A stretch of 64,000 bases of DNA from Neisseria subflava (GTDB taxonomy: Bacteria > Pseudomonadota > Gammaproteobacteria > Burkholderiales > Neisseriaceae): positions 1,364,001 through 1,428,000 of the forward strand of contig NZ_CP073117.1 in assembly GCF_024205745.1 (NCBI RefSeq). The letters are read 5' to 3'. Below the pieces are notes generated by a model. The model searched no databases. It saw nothing but the letters and a program-made list of their open reading frames with translations, and was not told the origin of the DNA. The position numbers were made by a program, and so were the translations under genes. How positions within the stretch are numbered: the first letter of the stretch is position 1; every line of letters starts with the position of its first letter. Positions 18,317 through 28,257 of this stretch are shown one piece after another.

Positions 18317-20604
18317 TTAAAACTTCACGTTTACACCGCCGGTAAAGCTGCGGCCCATTTGCGGCGTATCAGAGAGGAAGCTGCTGTGGGCGTAAACGGA
18401 TTGGTTGAGCAGGTTGTCGGCTTTGACGTACCAATTCCACTCACCATAGCGCGTATTGCGGCGATAGTTTGCGCCGAGGTTGAGCATATGGTGTCCGGGC
18501 GTGCGCGTTTCGTAGCGGGCGAGTTTGTTTTGTGCGAACACGCGGTAGTAGTCCAAGTTGGCATCAATGCGGTCGGTCAGCGAGGCTTTCAGGTGGACGC
18601 CAAGGCGCGCAGCCGGAACGCGAGGGGCGTTTTGGTCTTTCTGTGCGATGAAAGGACGGTTGCCGTAGGCATCTTCCCTGCTGGGAAGGGACGGCAGGTT
18701 TTTCAGACGGCCTCGTACATAGTCGCCGGAAACGCCGATGCGGTAGCGCGGTGTCGGTTTGAAGTAGATTTCGCCTTCCGCGCCGTAGAAGTCGGCGCCG
18801 GATTGGTTGTAGCGCACGAGCTTCATTTCGCTGTCGTCTTCAATGGATTTGGGGCCGCGTCCGTCATTTAAGGTTTGGGCGTAGATGTAGTTGCCGAAGC
18901 GGTTGCGGTAGAGCGCCAGATTGTATTGCCAGCGGTCGCCTTCGTAGCCCAGCGCGAGTTCGATATTGTTGGAACGCTCTTTGTTGAGGTGTTTGTTGCC
19001 GACTTCAAAAGTGTTGGTGGCGACGTGTTTGCCGTGTGCGTACAGCTCTTGCGTTGACGGCAGGCGTTCCTGATGGGAGGCAGTCAGGCTGAGTTTGTGT
19101 TGTGGCGTGAAATACCAGTTGCCCGAAAGTGCGAACGAGCGGGCGGTTTGGCGGTGCGCGCCAAGGTCGGGCAGGGGTTGGTTGTAGTAGTTTTCCCGAT
19201 CAATCAATGCTTTGTCGTACTGGATGGAGGCTTTTTGTTTTTCCACGCGTACGCCGCCTTCAAGCGTGAAGTTGTCCCAGTTTGCTTGTTCTACACCGAA
19301 AAAGCTGTAATGGCGCACATTATTGTCAATCAACATCGGTTGTTGGACGGTTTCAGGAATGGCGGAAAGCGCGCTGGATTTTTGTCCCAAATATTGCACG
19401 CCCCAGCTGCCTTTCAGACGGCCTATGGGTTGGTGGCGCAACTCGATACGGGCGTTGTGTGTTTTGTTGTTGAAGAAGTTTTCTACTGCATCGCCTGCTT
19501 TTTCGTCGTGGTGGTAGTCGTTGCGGTTTAGGTGTATGCGCAGGGCTTCAAAACCGGGGAGCGGCTGCTTCCATTCGGCGCGGAGTTCATAGCGTTTGTT
19601 ACGCAGGTCTATCCACGGTTTGCCGTTGTGGGCATGGGCGTGTGCATCATCGTCGTCGTGAAAGCCGCAGCTCAAGCCCGGGTTGTCGTAATCAACGTCT
19701 TCTTCGGTCAGAAGGTGCGGATAAAGCTGCAAATAGCGTTTGTTAATCAAGCTCTTTTGCCAGATGATGTCGGCGTGGCAGTCGTCGTAGAGATGGCTGT
19801 GGGCAGGCAGGCCGTAGCGGTCGCGACGGTCGCTGTACGCCACGCCGAGGAAACCCTTATCTCCAACCCAAGACAGGCCGATGCTGCCGGTTTTTGAATC
19901 GGCATGGCTGTCGGGCAGTCGTTTCAGACGGCCTTCTTCTTTTTGATAGCGCGGTACGGCGTAATCGCCCGATTTGCGGTACAAGCCTTCGGTATGCAGC
20001 ACGAAGTTGTTACCCAAACCGATATTGATGCCTGCGGATGTCAGTTTTTCCAAATTGCCGCTGCTCAAACGCAATCCGGCTTCGCCCGATACGCCGTTTT
20101 CAGGCATTTTTTCGGGAATTTTGCCATCGGCAACATCGACCAAACCGGCCACATTGCCCGAGCTGTATAAGAGCGTAACCGGGCCGCGCAAGATTTCGAT
20201 CTGTTGCGACAAGGCGCTGTCCACCATGATTGCATGGTCGGGCGAGAAATCCGCCATATCGCCGGTTTCGCCATGATGGTTCAACACTTTAATCCGTCTG
20301 CCTGTTTGACCGCGAATAACGGGAGCGGACGCGCCGCCACCGTATTGCGAGGCATGAATGCCCGGTACGCCGTCTAAAGCATCGCCTAGGTTGACGGCTT
20401 TTTGACGCAAGGTATCGCCGGAGATGATTTTGTCGGAGGCGGTCGAAGTGTGCAGCAGCCCCGACGTAGCGCGCGGACGGCTTTTACCGACGACGGTAAC
20501 CTCGTCCAAGTCAACAGACTGTTCGGTTTCATGCGCTTGGGAGAGGATGGGGTGCTGATTAGAAGAATAGATAAAACAATGGGCTTGAGTGTGGTTTGTG
20601 TCAT
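18317..20604 (-). pseudogene. znuD: TonB-dependent zinc receptor ZnuD, frameshifted in signal peptide
   Basis: Closely matches meningococcal ZnuD, the outer-membrane TonB-dependent receptor for zinc (and haem). Features: a plug with GDTLRQKAVNLGDALDGVPG, then a beta-barrel with His/Asp-rich extracellular stretches (CGFHDDDDAHAHAHNG, NDYHHDEKAGD), ending in aromatic GGVNVKF. The ATG at 20604 begins the signal peptide MTQTTLKPIVLSILLISTP, but the frame then breaks. In the frame of the mature protein the continuation reads ILSQAHETEQSVDLDEV. Restoring one C in the run at 20549-20552 rejoins the two. As given, only a leaderless protein from an internal start (for example TTG at 20509) could be made. 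Either a real loss of function or a one-base sequence error. Confidence 0.88.
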
Positions 20605-20632
20605 TTTAGTTTCTCATCATATTTTAAAAGGC

Positions 20633-20647
20633 TGTTATTATATAACA
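20633..20647 (-). promoter_or_regulatory. Zur box over znuD promoter
   Basis: TGTTATTATATAACA fits the meningococcal Zur consensus TGTTATDNHATAACA at every position. Read on the minus strand it contains TATAAT, the probable -10 of znuD, 29 bases upstream of the znuD ATG. Bound Zur-Zn would therefore block the promoter, giving induction when zinc is low. Confidence 0.8.
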
Positions 20648-20677
20648 TTGCATCATTTATATAATAAGATTTTTGAG

Positions 20678-20722
20678 AAAAAAAGGCCGTCTGAAAACGA
20701 AGCGTGGTTTTCAGACGGCCTT
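20678..20722 (-). terminator. inverted DUS pair between cupin gene and znuD
   Basis: AAGGCCGTCTGAAAAC and GTTTTCAGACGGCCTT arms with a short loop; the minus strand continues into TTTTTTTCTC. It ends the upstream cupin transcript before the znuD promoter. Confidence 0.65.
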
Positions 20723-20823
20723 CAGCTTGTATGTAGGTTTAAATGAAAATGGAACAATCTCTCTGTTTCCTGGTTTGGGTAAGGCAGAAAGTCATGGCAG
20801 ATTGTTTGCTTTCATTGAAAGTA

Positions 20824-21306
20824 TTACTTGGTTTCAGTGGCTTTAGCGCCAGCGGTCTCTGCAATCAAATCTAAGAATACCAACGGCTTTTTGCCGATGT
20901 TTTTGAGTGCATGGGACTGGCCGGGGCGGGCGATGGTAATGTCGCCGGCGCCGACTTCGATTTGTTTGCCTTCACTGTCGGTAAACAGGCCTTTGCCGGA
21001 TACGATGATGTAAACGTCTTCATTGCCGGTATGTTTGTGTTGGCCGATGGAAGCGCCCGGCGGCAAGGTGAGCCAGCCGATTTCTTTGAATGCGTCTTGG
21101 TCGGCGGTTTGATGGCGAGTGAAGGCAAAGCTGCCGAGCAAGGGGCCTTGGCCTCCGGCTGCATTTTCGCGGTTCCATTCTGCTAAGTCGGCTTTTTTGT
21201 ACACTTGGATGTTGCGGTCTGTGGGGGTAGTTTGTTCGGCAGCTTGAACGCTGATGGATGTGCCGAGCAGAAGGGCGACAGATAATGCGGCAAATAGTGG
21301 TTTCAT
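20824..21306 (-). CDS. periplasmic cupin-domain protein
   Basis: A 160-residue protein with a Sec signal peptide (MKPLFAALSVALLLGTSISVQA, cleavage after AQA-type motif) and a single small beta-barrel cupin domain. Cupin motif 1 is seen as GASIGQHKHTGNEDVYIIVSGKG (described from positions near 84-107; His-His-Glu metal ligands). Motif 2 is PGQSHALKNIG. A metal-binding role is likely, but the substrate is unknown. It lies upstream of znuD on the same strand but is separated by a terminator and the Zur promoter, so co-regulation by zinc is not shown. Confidence 0.85.
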   Translation of the reverse strand: MKPLFAALSVALLLGTSISVQAAEQTTPTDRNIQVYKKADLAEWNRENAAGGQGPLLGSFAFTRHQTADQDAFKEIGWLTLPPGASIGQHKHTGNEDVYIIVSGKGLFTDSEGKQIEVGAGDITIARPGQSHALKNIGKKPLVFLDLIAETAGAKATETK

Positions 21307-21407
21307 GGTGGTTCTCCGTTTGTCAGGTTGAGTCAGATAATGCGGATTCCGTTTTCAGACGGCCTGCGGGGTTGAAACGATTAACCCCGCAGGCTTCCCC
21401 CCAAGAT

Positions 21408-22967
<1,560 letters not shown>

Positions 22968-22975
22968 TCAATCTT

Positions 22976-24091
22976 ATGATTTACCAAAGAAACTTTATTA
23001 AAGAACTTTCCTTTACCGCCGTCGGCATCTTTGTCGTCCTCTTGGCGGTATTGGTGTCGACGCAGGCCATCAACCTGCTTGGCCGCGCAGCCGACGGGCG
23101 TGTCGCCATCGATGCCGTGTTGGCCTTGGTCGGCTTCTGGGTAATCGGCATGACCCCGCTTTTGTTGGTGTTGACTGCATTTATCAGTACGTTGACCGTA
23201 TTGACCCGCTACTGGCGCGACAGCGAGATGTCGGTCTGGCTTTCTTGCGGATTGGCATTGAAACAATGGATACGCCCGGTCATACAGTTTGCCGTGCCGT
23301 TTGCCATTTTGATTGCCGTCATGCAGCTTTGGGTAATGCCGTGGGCAGAGTTGCGCAGCCGCGAATATGCCGAAATCTTGAAGCAGAAGCAGGAATTGTC
23401 TTTGGTGGAAGCCGGCGAGTTCAATAACTTAGGCAAGCGCAACGGCAGGGTTTATTTTGTCGAAACCTTCGATACCGAATCCGGCATCATGAAAAACCTG
23501 TTCCTGCGCGAGCAGGACAAAAACGGCAACGACAACATCGTTTTTGCCAAAGAGGGCAATTTTTCGCTGACCGACAACAAACGCACGCTTGAATTGCGCG
23601 ACGGCTACCGTTACAGCGGTACGCCCGGAAAAGCCGATTACAACCGCGTTTCTTTCCAACACCTCAGCCTGATTATCAGCACCACGCCTAAACTCATCGA
23701 CCCTGTTTCACACCGCCGCACCATTCCGACTGCCCAACTGATTGGCAGCAGCAATCCCCAACACCAGGCGGAATTGATGTGGCGTATTTCCTTGACAGTC
23801 AGCGTTTTGTTGTTGTGCCTGCTTGCCGTGCCGCTTTCCTATTTCAATCCGCGCAGCGGCCATACCTACAATATCCTGATTGCCATCGGTCTATTTTTGG
23901 TTTACCAAAACGGGCTGACCTTCCTGCGCAACGCCGTGGAAGACGGCAAAATCCATTTCTGGCTCGGACTGCTGCCTATGCACATCATCATGTTTGTGAT
24001 TGCCGTCGTCCTGCTGCGCGTGCGCAGTATGCCCAGCCAACCCTTCTGGCAGGCGGTGGCCAAAAGTCTGACATTGAAAGGCGGAAAATGA
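22976..24091 (+). CDS. lptF: LPS export permease LptF
   Basis: LptF is one of two inner-membrane subunits of the LptB2FG ABC transporter that extracts lipooligosaccharide for export. The 371-residue protein shows membrane segments at about 10-35, 55-80 and 98-122, a periplasmic beta-jellyroll domain at about 130-260, and three more helices near the C-terminus. This is the YjgP/YjgQ layout. The ATG at 22976 begins MIYQRNFIKELSFTAVGIFV. Its last four bases overlap the lptG start (ATGA), so the two subunits are coupled. Confidence 0.94.
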   Translation: MIYQRNFIKELSFTAVGIFVVLLAVLVSTQAINLLGRAADGRVAIDAVLALVGFWVIGMTPLLLVLTAFISTLTVLTRYWRDSEMSVWLSCGLALKQWIRPVIQFAVPFAILIAVMQLWVMPWAELRSREYAEILKQKQELSLVEAGEFNNLGKRNGRVYFVETFDTESGIMKNLFLREQDKNGNDNIVFAKEGNFSLTDNKRTLELRDGYRYSGTPGKADYNRVSFQHLSLIISTTPKLIDPVSHRRTIPTAQLIGSSNPQHQAELMWRISLTVSVLLLCLLAVPLSYFNPRSGHTYNILIAIGLFLVYQNGLTFLRNAVEDGKIHFWLGLLPMHIIMFVIAVVLLRVRSMPSQPFWQAVAKSLTLKGGK

Positions 24092-25158
24092 ACCTGATTT
24101 CACGTTACATCATCCGTCAAATGGCGGTTATGGCGGTTTACGCCCTCCTTGCCTTTCTCGCTTTGTATAGCTTTTTTGAAATCATCAACGAAGTCGGCGA
24201 TCTTGGAAAAGGCAGCTATAACGGCGCAAAATTGGGGCAGTATGTTTTAATGCAGATGCCTGCGCGCGCATATGAACTGATGCCGCTAGCTGTTTTGATC
24301 GGCGGCCTGATTTCCCTCAGCCAACTGGCTTCCGGCAGCGAGCTGACCGTTATCAAAGCCAGCGGCATGAGCACCAAAAAGCTGCTGTTGATTCTGTCGC
24401 AGTTCGGTTTGATTTTCGCCATTGCCACCGTTGCGCTCGGCGAATGGGTCGCCCCCACGCTGAGCCAAAAAGCCGAAAACATCAAAGCCGCCGCCATCAA
24501 CGGCAAAATTAGTACCGGCAATACCGGCCTTTGGCTGAAAGAAAAAAACAGTATTATCAACGTGCGCGAAATGCTGCCCGACCATACGCTTTTGGGCATC
24601 AAAATTTGGGAGCGCAACGATAAAAACGAATTGACCCAAGCGGCAGAAGCAGAATCAGCCGTTTTGAATCCCGACGGTAGCTGGCAGCTGAAAAATATCC
24701 GCCGCAGCATATTGGGCGAAGATAAAGTCGAGGTTTCTACTACCGCCGAAGAAAACTGGCCGATTTCCGTCAAACGCAACCTGATGGATGTATTGCTCGT
24801 CAAGCCCGATCAAATGTCTGTCGGCGAATTGACCACCTACATCGACCATCTGGAAAAAAACAACCAAAATACCCAAGTCTATGCCATCGCATGGTGGCGC
24901 AAGCTGGTGTATCCCGTTGCCGCATGGGTGATGGCGCTTGTTGCCTTTGCCTTTACCCCGCAAACCACGCGCCACGGCAATATGGGCTTGAAACTTTTCG
25001 GTGGTATCTGCCTCGGTTTGCTGTTCCACTTTGCCGGACGGCTCTTTAGCTTTACCAGCCAATTGTACGGCGTGCCGCCGTTTTTGGCGGGCGCATTGCC
25101 GACGGTTTTGTTTGCACTGTTGGCGGTGTATCTGATACGTCGTCAGGAAAAAAGATAA
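24088..25158 (+). CDS. lptG: LPS export permease LptG
   Basis: The partner of LptF in the LptB2FG transporter. 356 residues with the same architecture: N-terminal helices (MAVMAVYALLAFLALYSFFE), the coupling-helix region GGLISLSQLASGSELTVIKA, a periplasmic jellyroll, and three C-terminal helices. The ATG at 24088 overlaps the lptF stop; a much longer frame from 23779 only runs backwards through lptF. An inverted DUS terminator follows 15 bases after the stop. Confidence 0.94.
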   Translation: MNLISRYIIRQMAVMAVYALLAFLALYSFFEIINEVGDLGKGSYNGAKLGQYVLMQMPARAYELMPLAVLIGGLISLSQLASGSELTVIKASGMSTKKLLLILSQFGLIFAIATVALGEWVAPTLSQKAENIKAAAINGKISTGNTGLWLKEKNSIINVREMLPDHTLLGIKIWERNDKNELTQAAEAESAVLNPDGSWQLKNIRRSILGEDKVEVSTTAEENWPISVKRNLMDVLLVKPDQMSVGELTTYIDHLEKNNQNTQVYAIAWWRKLVYPVAAWVMALVAFAFTPQTTRHGNMGLKLFGGICLGLLFHFAGRLFSFTSQLYGVPPFLAGALPTVLFALLAVYLIRRQEKR

Positions 25159-25173
25159 GACAAAATAAACTTC

Positions 25174-25205
25174 AGGCCGTCTGAAAGGCAATCTTCAGAC
25201 GGCCT
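25174..25205 (+). terminator. inverted DUS terminator after lptG
   Basis: AGGCCGTCTGAA and TTCAGACGGCCT with an 8-base loop close the lptFG operon; the T-tract is absent, so strength is uncertain. Confidence 0.55.
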
Positions 25206-25277
25206 GAGTATTTTGTGTGCAAAAAACAAAATGCTAAAGTAAAATAATACCTTTCCAAACCAATGCGGCTATTGAAA

Positions 25278-26498
25278 ATGTCCCAAACCATCTGCTTGAA
25301 TATGATTGTCAAAAACGAAGCAGCAATCATCGAAGAAACACTGGCCAACATCACCGACCACATCAAACTTGACTACTACGTCATCAGCGACACCGGCTCG
25401 ACCGATGATACCGTCGGCGTGATCCGCCGCTTTTTCGATGCAAAGGGCATAGCGGGCGAGGTTCATCATGATGGTTGGCAAAATTTTGCATACAACCGCA
25501 ATCAGGCGTTGAAACACGCAAAAGGAAAAACCGATTACGTGTTGATTTTTGATGCGGACGACCGCTTTGAAGGCAAATTAGAATTGCCCGAGTTGACCGC
25601 CGACCGTTACCGCCTCCGCATGAGAAATGCCATGGGCAGCGTGGTTTATTACCGTCCGCTGTTGTTGCGCAATGACGGTACATTCTACTGGCGCGGCGTG
25701 TTGCACGAGTTTATCGAAACCGACAAACAAGATACCAGCGAAGCCACGCTTCATGGCGACTATACGGTTCTCAGCGGCCGTTTCGGCGCGCGCAGCAATA
25801 TGGCGAACAAATACCTGCTTGACGCTGTTTCTTTGGAAAAAGCGTTTTACAGCCCTGAAGATGAAGACCTGAAACCGCGTTACGCCTTTTATGCAGCGCG
25901 TTCTTATTGGGACTCTGATATGCCCGAGCGTGCGAGCGAATGGTTTAAAAAACGCATCGAGTTGGGCGGTTGGGTTGAGGAAGTGACGGTTTCTTACCAA
26001 CAGCTGGGCGAGTGCTACAAATTAATGGGCAAACGCGATGAAGCCTTGGCGACTTGGTTGGCAGGTTACGATTACAACCCGCACCGTGCTGAGTGTCTCT
26101 ACCTTGCGCAAACCATGCTGCGTCAGGAAGGGAAATATCGTATTTCCCATGCGATCGGCCTGATGGCGAAACGCATTCCGTTCCCAACAGACGATATTCT
26201 TTTTGTTCAAAGCAATGTTTATCAGTTGGACATCGACTATGAATTGTCGGTTACCGCCTATGCGGCCGGCGATTTGCGCCAAGGCTACGAGTCTTGCCGC
26301 CACTTGCTCTTGCTTAATGTACGCGAGGAATTGACCACGGTAACCATGCAAAATATGTGGCTCTACCGCGAACACGCGCAAACCGAAACGCGCGAAGTGT
26401 TGGAGCAGCTGGTGGCCGTAATGCAGCCTTATGCCGCGCAGGGTGGACGTTTGGCAGAAGTGACCGAATATTTTGCCGATATTTTGAAAAACCGTTAA
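25278..26498 (+). CDS. family 2 glycosyltransferase with TPR-like C-terminus
   Basis: The N-terminal half is a GT2 (GT-A fold) glycosyltransferase: ICLNMIVKNEA opening strand, DTGSTDDT nucleotide-sugar loop, and FDADDR as the DxD metal motif near residue 95. After about residue 190 come helical repeats resembling TPRs (YAFYAARSYWDSDMPERASE, YQQLGECYKLMGKRDEAL). This layout is common among bacterial glycosyltransferases acting on surface glycans or proteins, but the acceptor cannot be read from sequence. Start choice is uncertain: ATG at 25278 begins MSQTICLNMIVKNE, an in-frame ATG lies at 25263, and neither has a clear ribosome site. Confidence 0.85.
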   Translation: MSQTICLNMIVKNEAAIIEETLANITDHIKLDYYVISDTGSTDDTVGVIRRFFDAKGIAGEVHHDGWQNFAYNRNQALKHAKGKTDYVLIFDADDRFEGKLELPELTADRYRLRMRNAMGSVVYYRPLLLRNDGTFYWRGVLHEFIETDKQDTSEATLHGDYTVLSGRFGARSNMANKYLLDAVSLEKAFYSPEDEDLKPRYAFYAARSYWDSDMPERASEWFKKRIELGGWVEEVTVSYQQLGECYKLMGKRDEALATWLAGYDYNPHRAECLYLAQTMLRQEGKYRISHAIGLMAKRIPFPTDDILFVQSNVYQLDIDYELSVTAYAAGDLRQGYESCRHLLLLNVREELTTVTMQNMWLYREHAQTETREVLEQLVAVMQPYAAQGGRLAEVTEYFADILKNR

Positions 26499-26542
26499 TC
26501 GGCACTTTGACCCAGCCGTCAGGCCGTCTGAAAGGAAATTTT

Positions 26543-27703
26543 TTGAGCAAGCGCAATCTGTTTTCCGTCGATAAATCTTTGGAGCAGCCCGAACGCGTCC
26601 TCTTGGTTGGCGTAATGCTGACGGCGGATTATTCCGGCGCAAACGAAACGCGCGAGCGCGGCTTTCAGACGGCCTTGACCGAAGCGGCAGAATTGGTGAG
26701 CGCGGCCGGTGGCGATTTGGTTTCTATCGAAACTTCACGCCGCGACAAACCGCATCCGGCTTTGTTTGTCGGTACGGGCAAGGCGGAAGAGTTGGCGGCA
26801 GTGGTCAAGCAGCATGATGTCGGGCTGGTCGTGTTCAACCACGAACTCACGCCGACACAAGAGCGTAATCTGGAAAAAGAGCTTCAATGCCGTGTCCTCG
26901 ACAGAGTAGGTTTGATTTTGGCGATTTTCGCCAAACGCGCCCAGTCGCAGGAAGGTAAGTTGCAGGTGGAGTTGGCCCAGCTGAACCATTTAAGTGGACG
27001 GCTGGTACGCGGTTATGGACACCTGCAAAGTCAGAAGGGCGGCATCGGCTTGAAAGGGCCGGGTGAAACCCAGCTGGAAACCGACCGCCGTTTAATCGGA
27101 CAAAAAATCACGGCATTGAAAAAGCAGCTTGCCGATGTCCGCAAACAACGCGCCACACGCCGCAAATCGCGCATGAGCGGCCGTCTGAAAACCTTTGCCA
27201 TTGTCGGCTATACTAATGCCGGAAAATCCAGCCTGTTCAACCGTTTGACCAAAGCGGACGTATTGGCGAAAGACCAGTTGTTCGCCACTTTGGATACCAC
27301 TGCGCGTCGGCTTTTTTTGTCGCACGAGGCGAGCGTGATTTTGACCGATACCGTCGGTTTCGTCCGCGATTTGCCGCACAAGCTGGTGTCGGCGTTTTCT
27401 GCTACTTTGGAAGAGACGGCAATGGCGGATGTGCTACTGCATGTTGTTGATGCCTCCAATCCCGATTTTGAACGGCAGATGGACGATGTCAACGAAGTCT
27501 TGGAAGAAATCGGCGCGCATGAAATTCCGCAATTGGTGGTGTACAACAAAATTGATTTGCTGCCGTCGGGTATGCGTGAGGCAGGCATTTTGCGCGACAA
27601 CTCCGGGCATGCCGTCGGCGTGAATGTTTCCGTTGCCGAAAGTTTGGGCTTGGACGGTTTGCGCGAAGCGATGATTGAATTGGCTGTACAGCCAAGTGAT
27701 TGA
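26543..27703 (+). CDS. hflX: ribosome-associated GTPase HflX
   Basis: HflX is a GTPase that splits stalled or heat-damaged ribosomes. The protein has the HflX N-terminal domain (VLLVGVML; GTGKAEELA), the linker helix with GPGETQLETDRR, and the G domain: G1 GYTNAGKSSL, G3 DTVGF and G4 NKID. Translation probably starts at a TTG (26543), because AAAGGAAA sits just upstream and the frame before it runs back into the glycosyltransferase gene; this gives 386 residues. The ribosome site immediately follows a DUS, so the uptake sequence lies in the leader. Confidence 0.93.
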   Translation: MSKRNLFSVDKSLEQPERVLLVGVMLTADYSGANETRERGFQTALTEAAELVSAAGGDLVSIETSRRDKPHPALFVGTGKAEELAAVVKQHDVGLVVFNHELTPTQERNLEKELQCRVLDRVGLILAIFAKRAQSQEGKLQVELAQLNHLSGRLVRGYGHLQSQKGGIGLKGPGETQLETDRRLIGQKITALKKQLADVRKQRATRRKSRMSGRLKTFAIVGYTNAGKSSLFNRLTKADVLAKDQLFATLDTTARRLFLSHEASVILTDTVGFVRDLPHKLVSAFSATLEETAMADVLLHVVDASNPDFERQMDDVNEVLEEIGAHEIPQLVVYNKIDLLPSGMREAGILRDNSGHAVGVNVSVAESLGLDGLREAMIELAVQPSD

Positions 27704-27719
27704 TAGTATGGAATGAAAC

Positions 27720-27747
27720 AAGGCCGTCTGAATGTTCAGACGGCCTT
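27720..27747. terminator. inverted DUS terminator after hflX
   Basis: AAGGCCGTCTGAA and TTCAGACGGCCTT with a two-base centre, 16 bases after the hflX stop and 24 bases past the end of the small minus-strand gene at 27772. Usable by both. Confidence 0.6.
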
Positions 27748-27771
27748 ACCGTAAAATTTTAAATCCGAGGA

Positions 27772-27897
27772 TTATGCCGACAGAGGGCTTTTCTTTTTGA
27801 ACACGCTTTCGTAAAGCATCCAAGCGGCGAGGCTCAGGTATACGGTGCTGGACAAAATGCCGATAACGGCAAAGATAGGCATAAGGCGATCAATCAT
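27772..27897 (-). CDS. 41-residue single-helix membrane peptide
   Basis: Too short for most gene callers. On the minus strand an ATG at 27897 opens 41 codons reading MIDRLMPIFAVIGILSSTVY, then LSLAAWMLYESVFKKKSPLSA. It is one clean membrane helix with a positively charged C-terminal tail, as expected for an accessory subunit with the tail in the cytoplasm. It is divergent from the CcoI/FixI-type copper ATPase, which hints at a respiratory-oxidase accessory peptide, but the sequence does not match CcoS, CcoQ or CydX that I know. An FNR-like site lies about 90 bases upstream. The ribosome site is weak. Confidence 0.5.
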   Translation of the reverse strand: MIDRLMPIFAVIGILSSTVYLSLAAWMLYESVFKKKSPLSA

Positions 27898-27985
27898 GGT
27901 GAGGTTTCCCAATAAGTTAGTGTTATAAGTAAATGTGTGTTTTTTATTTCCGTCTTCGCGGAATGCCTAAAGTATGCTGCTTAAA

Positions 27986-27999
27986 TGGATTAAGGTCAA
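27986..27999 (-). promoter_or_regulatory. possible FNR-type site
   Basis: TGGATTAAGGTCAA matches the FNR consensus TTGATNNNNATCAA at 8 of 10 informative positions. It lies in the 360-base A/T-rich gap between the small membrane peptide gene and the copper ATPase. It is suggestive only because cbb3-oxidase assembly genes are often FNR-controlled. Confidence 0.25.
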
Positions 28000-28069
28000 T
28001 AAAAAATGTATTGGGATTTTTAAAAAAGTTCCATTTTCACATTAAAATAATTGGAAGTTTTTAAAGATA

Positions 28070-28092
28070 AACGGTATTTATATGTTACCGTT
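28070..28092. promoter_or_regulatory. inverted repeat in ccoI upstream region
   Basis: AACGGTA and TACCGTT are perfect 7-base arms spaced by 9 bases, with a third AACGGT half-site at about 28103-28108. It could be an operator, but the protein is unknown. Confidence 0.3.
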
Positions 28093-28257
28093 CATTATAT
28101 GATAAACGGTCAATACTTTGTTTTCCATATTTTTTATAAAATTCGACAGTCTATTAATTCAAAAGTAAATGAAATGAGGCGGAAAAACGCTTTTTGCTAA
28201 AATGTAACACCCTGAGATGATTGTTTCAGGCCGTCTGAAAAATAAATCGAACACATT

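Noticed and set aside
20524-20604. Phase-variable repeat tract in znuD
   Set aside because: The run at the frameshift is only four or five C, much shorter than known neisserial switch tracts, so a plain deletion or sequence error is more likely.
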